From NCBI GenBank assembly GCA_018067045.1, contig JAGPVL010000035.1, positions 186,001 to 250,000 of the forward strand: 64,000 nucleotides of DNA. Direction: 5' to 3'. A program made the translations under genes and the position numbers. The DNA is from Gammaproteobacteria bacterium. Its GTDB lineage: Bacteria; Pseudomonadota; Gammaproteobacteria; Pseudomonadales; Alcanivoracaceae. This document shows positions 58,860-64,000 of the stretch, in pieces. Position 1 is the first letter of the stretch. Each line of letters begins with the position of its first letter. The notes under the pieces were generated by a model, which saw only the letters and a program-made list of their open reading frames with translations, made no database searches and was not told the origin of the DNA.

Positions 58860-59284
58860 TGACTGAGGTCTGGTTTTACATCAGTAATGATGCGTCGGAT
58901 GGCGCACGCGCGCTATTGTTAAGGCGACTGCTTGAACGAGCCCAACAAAGCGCGCGGCATCTGCATATCCACACCCGTGACGAGAGTGCCGCGACCCGGC
59001 TGGACCAGTGGCTATGGCAGCCCAGCAGCAGCTTTCTGCCGCATGGCCTTGTCGACGGTGAGCAGGCAAACAAGCAGTCCGTCGTAATCGGGCATGGCGC
59101 CTCTCCGGGTCAAAGCCACGATGTGCTGGTCAATCTTGACCAGCAGGTACCAGACTTCTTTAGTCGATTTAAACGCGTCGTAGAACTAGTAAGCGGCAAC
59201 GAAAAAGATCGACAAACGTCACGCGAGCGCTGGAAATACTACCGCGACCGCGGTTATCACGTGACTAAACACGAACTGGGCTAG
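58859..59284 (+). CDS. holC: DNA polymerase III chi subunit
   Basis: 141 aa, GTG start overlapping the pepA stop. Chi-fold features: TEVWFYISNDA near the start, WQPSSSFLPHGL, and VLVNLDQQVPDFFSRFKRVVELV, followed by RERWKYYRDRGYHVTKHEL at the end. Chi links the clamp-loader to SSB. Between pepA and valS as expected. Confidence 0.95.
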   Translation: MTEVWFYISNDASDGARALLLRRLLERAQQSARHLHIHTRDESAATRLDQWLWQPSSSFLPHGLVDGEQANKQSVVIGHGASPGQSHDVLVNLDQQVPDFFSRFKRVVELVSGNEKDRQTSRERWKYYRDRGYHVTKHELG

Positions 59285-59336
59285 GATGCCTCGGTATCAT
59301 TCGTAAATTGATCATTCGTATATTGAGTGCCCTGTA

Positions 59337-59912
59337 ATGAGTAAAAACAGCAAACCCGGCGGACCTAGTGATACAGGCGGAAAGCATCCGGGAACAAACT
59401 CGACCGATAAACGTAGCAGCCGAGAGCTGCTAGACGAACTAAGCTCTATCCAATCTCTATTGGGTGATGCAGCAGCAGATGTCGATCCGCACAACCTCGG
59501 TGAAGAAGACGATATTCCAACCCTCCCCGCGACCGAGGAAGACGATGATATAGGCGATGCTCATGCTCAAATCCCGTTGCTTGGCGGCAAGCCAATACCA
59601 AGCTCCGCGACAACAAGGGCACCACAAGCGCCAGCGGAACGCATTAATCCTTTTTTGCCTAGGCCCAATGTGCCGACCAAGCCCGCGCGTGACGGAGCCA
59701 GCCAAGAGATCGAAAAGCTAATCGCACAGCGCTCACAAGAAACCGTCAGCTCCACAGTCAAAGCCATGCCCGCAGCGAGCGCTACGTCCGCTCAGGGACT
59801 CAATGAACAGCAAGTCAGAGCCCTCGTTGAGGAGGCATTGGCCGAATGGATGCCGAAAATCGAGAGGGATTTGCGCAATCGACTCATCGACGCATTAAAA
59901 AATAACCACTAA
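59337..59912 (+). CDS. Uncharacterised acidic protein encoded between holC and valS
   Basis: 191 aa. A long low-complexity, probably disordered region (1-145; rich in S, P, D, E, T) ends in a conserved-looking helix (about 155-191: LNEQQVRALVEEALAEWMPKIERDLRNRLIDAL). A short predicted helix SSRELLDELSSIQSLLGD lies near 26-43. This resembles the layout of small scaffold proteins (PopZ/DUF2497-like C-terminal helices), but I cannot assign a family. Similar genes sit between holC and valS in Pseudomonas relatives. Confidence 0.75.
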   Translation: MSKNSKPGGPSDTGGKHPGTNSTDKRSSRELLDELSSIQSLLGDAAADVDPHNLGEEDDIPTLPATEEDDDIGDAHAQIPLLGGKPIPSSATTRAPQAPAERINPFLPRPNVPTKPARDGASQEIEKLIAQRSQETVSSTVKAMPAASATSAQGLNEQQVRALVEEALAEWMPKIERDLRNRLIDALKNNH

Positions 59913-59931
59913 GCCCCTTACAGGGGCTTTC
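59912..59931 (+). terminator. Weak terminator-like hairpin before valS
   Basis: AGCCCC (59912-59917) / GGGGCT (59923-59928), loop TTACA, followed by only TTT. It begins at the last base of the preceding stop codon. It may reduce read-through into valS. Confidence 0.5.
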
Positions 59932-60012
59932 GCCCCGCGACCTTCGCCGCGCGCTTCGCTATAATCGCGGCCTCGTAATTCATTCCTTTTTCGACTTTGG
60001 AAGGCACCTATT

Positions 60013-62805
60013 TTGGAAGGCTCCACATCAGACGACAGCATGGAAAAGACCTATCAGCCGGATGCGATTGAAAACCGCTGGTATCAACAGTGGGAATCAG
60101 CCGGATATTTTTCCCCGTCCGGTCAAGGTGAATCATTTTGCATGATGATCCCGCCCCCCAATGTCACTGGTTCCTTGCACATGGGGCACGCCTTCCAAGA
60201 CACCATCATGGATACGCTGACTCGCTTTCGGCGGATGCAAGGGCGCAACACCCTGTGGCAGGTCGGCACCGATCACGCAGGTATCGCTACGCAAATGGTG
60301 GTGGAGCGTAAACTTGCTGCGCAAGGCAGCAATCGCCACGAACTTGGCCGTGATAAATTTATTGAAAAAATTTGGGAATGGAAAGCGGAGTCCGGTGACA
60401 CCATTACGCGCCAACTACGACGTATGGGCACCAGCGTTGATTGGACCCGCGAACGGTTCACCATGGACGAAGGCCTGTCCAACGCGGTGCAAGAAGTTTT
60501 TATTCGATTGTATAAAGAAGGCCTGATCTATCGCGGCAAGCGTTTAGTTAATTGGGACCCGAAATTACATACCGCCATTTCTGATCTCGAAGTGGAAAAC
60601 CACGAAGAAAAAGGTCACATGTGGCACTTCCGCTATCCGCTATCGGATGGCTCGGGGCACATGGTAGTTGCCACAACGCGTCCGGAAACAATGCTTGGCG
60701 ATACTGCCGTCGCGGTGCATCCAGAAGACCCTCGTTATAAAGATCTGATTGGCAAAACGATTATGCTGCCGCTCGCTAATCGTGAGATCCCCATCATTGC
60801 CGACGACTACGTCGATCCGGACTTTGGCTCCGGCTGCGTTAAAATTACACCAGCTCACGACTTTAATGATTATGAAGTCGGCAAGCGTCATCAACTGCCA
60901 ATGATCAACATTCTCACTGACAGCGCCGCGTTAAATGACGAAGTGCCCGAAGCTTATCGCGGCCTTGATCGAGCCGACGCTCGTAAAAAGGTCGTCGACG
61001 ATCTTGACGCCCTTGGCCTGTTGGAAAAAATTAACGATCACACCTTAATGGTGCCGCGCGGCGATCGCTCTGGCGTCATCATTGAGCCTTATCTTACCGA
61101 CCAATGGTTTGTCAGCATTGCCCCACTCGCGGGACCTGCGATTAAGGCGGTAGAAGATGGCGACATTCAATTTGTGCCCAAGCAATACGAAAACATGTAT
61201 TTCTCATGGATGCGTGACATCCAAGACTGGTGCATCTCTCGTCAACTTTGGTGGGGCCATCGCATTCCTGCTTGGTACGATGCACAAGGCAATTTCTACG
61301 TCGGCCGAGACGAACAACAGGTACGCGCAGAAAATAACTTAGGCGACATTGCTCTAAGCCAAGACAATGATGTGCTTGACACTTGGTTTAGCTCCGCTTT
61401 GTGGACGTTCTCAACGCTAGGCTGGCCAGAAGAAACACCTGAATTAAAAACCTTCCACCCGACAGATGTGCTGGTAACCGGTTTCGATATTATTTTCTTC
61501 TGGGTCGCACGCATGATCATGATGACCCTCAAGTTCACCGACCAAGTTCCGTTCAAAACAGTGTATGTCCATGGCTTGGTTCGTGATGGCGAAGGGCAAA
61601 AAATGTCTAAGTCGAAGGGTAATGTCCTCGACCCTCTGGATTTAATCGACGGCATTACGCTCGATCAACTTCTTGAGAAGCGCACCGCTGGGCTTATGCA
61701 GCCGCAGATGCAGCGCAAGATTGATAAACGCACTCGCAAAGAATTTCCTGAAGGCATCAATGCCTATGGCACCGATGCGCTGCGCTTCACATTCTTGTCC
61801 CTCGCTTCAACAGGAAGAGACATTAAATGGGATATGGGGCGCGTTGAAGGCTATCGAAACTTCTGCAATAAAATTTGGAATGCCGCACGCTACGTCATGA
61901 TGAATGCCGAAGGCCAAGACTGCGGCGCCTCTACGAACAGCGCCGTTGAGCTTTCCCTTGCTGACCGTTGGATTATCTCCGCTCTGCAAAAAGCAGAGGC
62001 AGAAGTTATTGACGCGTTAGACACCTTCCGCTTCGATCAAGCTTCTACCGCAGCGTATGAGTTTATTTGGAACGAATACTGCGACTGGTACCTAGAATTA
62101 TCCAAACCTGTTCTGTATTCCGATGATTACACCGAAGCGCAAAAAAACGGCACGCGACGAACCCTGGTTCGCGTATTGGAGACCATTCTTCGGCTAGCAC
62201 ATCCGTTTATGCCGTTCATTACCGAAGAGATCTGGCAGCGCATTAAGACACTCGCCAACGTCAACGGCGAAAGCATTATGCTCGCACCGTACCCTGCGGC
62301 AGACAGCAGCAAGATCGACGAACAGGCCGAAAATGATGTTCGCTGGTTGCGAGGCGTGATTAGTGCTATCCGTAATATTCGCGGCGAAATGCGAATTTCC
62401 CCCGCCAAAGAATTAACGGTATACCTGCACAATGGCAGCGATGAAGATAATGCGCGGCTCGAACAGAACCGTCGCTATCTATGCAAGCTAGCCAAGCTAG
62501 AGTCTATTACGTGGCTAAAAGAAAGCGATTCCGCACCACCGTCGGCGACTCAGCTTGTTGGTCAAATGGAAATTCTCGTGCCGATGGCAGGGCTTATTGA
62601 TAAACAAGCAGAACTTGACCGGCTTGGTAAGGAAATCAGTAAACTGAAGCAAGAAGTTTCTCGCATTGAATCAAAGCTTAAAAACCCCGGCTTTGCCGAC
62701 AAAGCCCCTGCAGACGTTGTCGCCAAAGAGCAAAGTAAATTAGATGACTACCGTTCGGCGCTGGCGAAGCTAGGTGAGCAGCTGGAGAAAATTAAATACC
62801 TCTAA
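60013..62805 (+). CDS. valS: Valyl-tRNA synthetase
   Basis: 930 aa from TTG 60013, which has GGAAGG at 59999-60004; ATG 60040 ([11 protein letters not shown], the usual family start) has no SD in range, so both remain possible. Class I motifs: [14 protein letters not shown] (HIGH) and KMSKS at 530-534. The CP1 editing domain lies in the first third, the anticodon-binding domain follows, and a C-terminal coiled coil (about 855-925) binds tRNA. Last gene of the pepA-holC-valS block. Confidence 0.97.
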   Translation: MEGSTSDDSMEKTYQPDAIENRWYQQWESAGYFSPSGQGESFCMMIPPPNVTGSLHMGHAFQDTIMDTLTRFRRMQGRNTLWQVGTDHAGIATQMVVERKLAAQGSNRHELGRDKFIEKIWEWKAESGDTITRQLRRMGTSVDWTRERFTMDEGLSNAVQEVFIRLYKEGLIYRGKRLVNWDPKLHTAISDLEVENHEEKGHMWHFRYPLSDGSGHMVVATTRPETMLGDTAVAVHPEDPRYKDLIGKTIMLPLANREIPIIADDYVDPDFGSGCVKITPAHDFNDYEVGKRHQLPMINILTDSAALNDEVPEAYRGLDRADARKKVVDDLDALGLLEKINDHTLMVPRGDRSGVIIEPYLTDQWFVSIAPLAGPAIKAVEDGDIQFVPKQYENMYFSWMRDIQDWCISRQLWWGHRIPAWYDAQGNFYVGRDEQQVRAENNLGDIALSQDNDVLDTWFSSALWTFSTLGWPEETPELKTFHPTDVLVTGFDIIFFWVARMIMMTLKFTDQVPFKTVYVHGLVRDGEGQKMSKSKGNVLDPLDLIDGITLDQLLEKRTAGLMQPQMQRKIDKRTRKEFPEGINAYGTDALRFTFLSLASTGRDIKWDMGRVEGYRNFCNKIWNAARYVMMNAEGQDCGASTNSAVELSLADRWIISALQKAEAEVIDALDTFRFDQASTAAYEFIWNEYCDWYLELSKPVLYSDDYTEAQKNGTRRTLVRVLETILRLAHPFMPFITEEIWQRIKTLANVNGESIMLAPYPAADSSKIDEQAENDVRWLRGVISAIRNIRGEMRISPAKELTVYLHNGSDEDNARLEQNRRYLCKLAKLESITWLKESDSAPPSATQLVGQMEILVPMAGLIDKQAELDRLGKEISKLKQEVSRIESKLKNPGFADKAPADVVAKEQSKLDDYRSALAKLGEQLEKIKYL

Positions 62806-62835
62806 TTTGTAGAGTTCATAAAGGAGTACGTGCAG

Positions 62836-63627
62836 ATGAAAAAGTTCGTCATAGCTGTCGCCGTCATCGCCTCTCTTGCAGGCTGTCAGTCAGCGCTTCG
62901 GGACGCAACGAATGCGTCTTCACGTACGCCTGAGTTCGCGCTACGAGACTCGTTTCGCCACCCACAAGAAACGTTAGCATTTTTTGATGTAACACCCGAT
63001 AAAACGGTTGTCGAGATCTGGCCCGGCGCGGGCGGCTGGTACACCGAAATTCTAGCGCCCTACCTCAAAGACCACGGCGCTCTATACGCCGCGCAATTCC
63101 CACCTGACTCCGACATAAACTTTTATACTCGCTCTTTAGCGCAGTTTAACGCCAAACTGAGCGGCGACCCTGCGACGTACGATGCGGTAAAGGTGACCTA
63201 CCTTTATCCGCCGCTACACAGCATCATCGCCCCGCCGGCGTCCGCCGACACCGTACTGACCTTTAGAAATGTCCATAACTGGGCTAAGGCCGGCAAAAGC
63301 GAGCTGTTCTTCGATGCGTTCTTTTCCGCCCTCAAACCCGGCGGAACGCTTGGCGTTGTCGAGCACAGAGCGGCTATCGACACCTCATTCGAAAAACAAA
63401 TCGAATCGGGCTATATGACGGAGGAATACGTCATTGCACAGGCGGAGCGCGCCGGTTTTATTCTAGAGGCTCGGTCTGAAATTAACGCGAATCCACGCGA
63501 CAATCATGATCACCCTGCGGGTGTATGGAGCCTCCCGCCGTCGTTGCGCCTTGGTGAGCAGGATCGCGAGCATTACCTTGCCATTGGGGAAAGTGACCGC
63601 ATGACGCTGAAATTTAGGAAGCCTTAA
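62836..63627 (+). CDS. Predicted lipoprotein with methyltransferase fold (COG4798-like)
   Basis: 263 aa from ATG 62836 with AGGAG nine bases upstream. The signal peptide MKKFVIAVAVIASLAGC has a lipobox (LAGC), so Cys17 should be acylated. The mature part is a class I methyltransferase fold: a motif I-like VVEIWPGAGGWYTEIL, later FSALKPGGTLGVVEHR, and a C-terminal part GVWSLPPSLR. SAM is cytoplasmic, so an exported enzyme is puzzling; it may have lost methyltransferase activity or bind another ligand. Monocistronic, 30 nt after valS, closed by a terminator. Confidence 0.8.
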   Translation: MKKFVIAVAVIASLAGCQSALRDATNASSRTPEFALRDSFRHPQETLAFFDVTPDKTVVEIWPGAGGWYTEILAPYLKDHGALYAAQFPPDSDINFYTRSLAQFNAKLSGDPATYDAVKVTYLYPPLHSIIAPPASADTVLTFRNVHNWAKAGKSELFFDAFFSALKPGGTLGVVEHRAAIDTSFEKQIESGYMTEEYVIAQAERAGFILEARSEINANPRDNHDHPAGVWSLPPSLRLGEQDREHYLAIGESDRMTLKFRKP

Positions 63628-63648
63628 CAGAACAGAAAATTGGACCCC

Positions 63649-63686
63649 AAAAAGGTGGTTTCCTCAAGGAGAGCCACCTTTTTAAT
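63649..63686 (+). terminator. Terminator after the lipoprotein gene
   Basis: AAAAAGGTGG (63649-63658) / CCACCTTTTT (63674-63683) with a nested TTCCT/AGGA hairpin, ending TTTTTAATTT. Also usable from the minus strand. Confidence 0.87.
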
Positions 63687-63729
63687 TTCAAACTTAAGCG
63701 CCTTCTCTTTCTTAGTGGCAACAGCGTCC

Positions 63730-64000
63730 TTACGCCGACAGCAGCGCAGACGACGCCCCTTCTATTAATATTGCCTCAGCAATACCCACCATCACATGCT
63801 TGTAGTGGTCAACGGTTTCGACAGAGCAATCGGTATGGTTCAGCAAATTCAGCGAGTAACTCTCCAGCGTCCAGATCAAGGTATTAAAAACTAAGATGTC
63901 GTGCTTCTTACCGCTAACCCTCTGCATTTCAGCCTGCAAAATATGCGCTGTCGAAGAAAATGCTACGTCTCGATGGGGGGAAAGCACGGACTCGGTTCGC
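63730..64000 (-). CDS. Unknown protein, 5' part outside window
   Basis: An open frame of 90 codons with no stop up to the right edge, so the true start is probably outside. A GTG at 63985-63987 is the only candidate start inside. The visible C-terminal part (HILQAEMQRVSGKKHDILVF, then HYKHVMVGIAEAILIEG) looks alpha-helical and soluble. No family recognised. Its stop lies 44 nt from the terminator at 63649-63686. Confidence 0.5.
   Translation of the reverse strand, partial: RTESVLSPHRDVAFSSTAHILQAEMQRVSGKKHDILVFNTLIWTLESYSLNLLNHTDCSVETVDHYKHVMVGIAEAILIEGASSALLSA

Overview
The window is a gene-dense stretch of core chromosome from a gammaproteobacterium. Gene order matches, from memory, the Pseudomonas-type arrangement running from rsmH/mraZ through rsmI, sspAB, petABC, rpsI-rplM, algW, hisCDG-murA, kdsDC-lptCAB-rpoN, tldD and mreBCD to gatCAB, followed by a second familiar block, lptFG-pepA-holC-valS. 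Several departures (a single-chain sat, an LTA-synthase-like gene, an RbgA gene) suggest a marine relative of Pseudomonas, such as the Cellvibrionales/Spongiibacter or Marinobacter lineages, rather than Pseudomonas itself. This placement is inference from synteny and protein features; no search was run. I see no tRNA, CRISPR array, IS element or prophage.

Layout. 1-3.9 kb: start of the division/cell wall (dcw) cluster (rsmH, mraZ with its own operator repeats), the GTPase gene rbgA, RNase P RNA and rsmI. 4.2-7.6 kb: lpoA-yraN-gmhA/diaA-dolP, an envelope operon. 7.7-13.6 kb: an LTA-synthase-like membrane sulfatase, sspAB and the cytochrome bc1 operon petABC. 13.7-17.3 kb: ribosomal proteins S9/L13, zapE, a small hydrolase and zapG. 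17.4-21.8 kb: sat, a lipid kinase, a Nif3-like protein and the periplasmic protease algW. 21.9-27.3 kb: mlaC-ibaG-murA-hisG-hisD-hisC. 27.5-36.1 kb: LPS Kdo synthesis and transport genes, rpoN, hpf, the nitrogen PTS and mgtE. 36.2-48.5 kb: pmbA, darP, tldD, a nitrilase, yhdP, maf and mreBCD. 48.6-52.7 kb: gatCAB and rsuA. 53-55 kb: a small signalling-like neighbourhood (a cyclic-nucleotide-fold protein, a tail-anchored protein and a PP2C phosphatase). 55.1-62.8 kb: lptGF, pepA, holC and valS. 62.8-64 kb: an exported methyltransferase-fold lipoprotein and a truncated unknown gene.

Many products serve the envelope: peptidoglycan (mraZ/rsmH, lpoA, murA, mreBCD), LPS (gmhA, kdsD, kdsC, lptA/B/C/F/G), phospholipid handling (mlaC, yhdP, lipid kinase) and envelope stress (algW, dolP). 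The most useful observations are: mlaC without mlaFED/mlaB at their usual site; a probable ATC start codon for mreC behind an ideal Shine-Dalgarno; catalytic GmhA residues in the protein at the diaA position; single-chain sat where cysDN normally sits; absence of rng between maf and yhdP; an uncharacterised PP2C/tail-anchored/CNBD-fold cluster closed by a 27-bp perfect inverted repeat; and a methyltransferase-fold protein with a lipoprotein signal. I found no clearly new multi-gene system; the PP2C/CNBD-fold neighbourhood is the best candidate.
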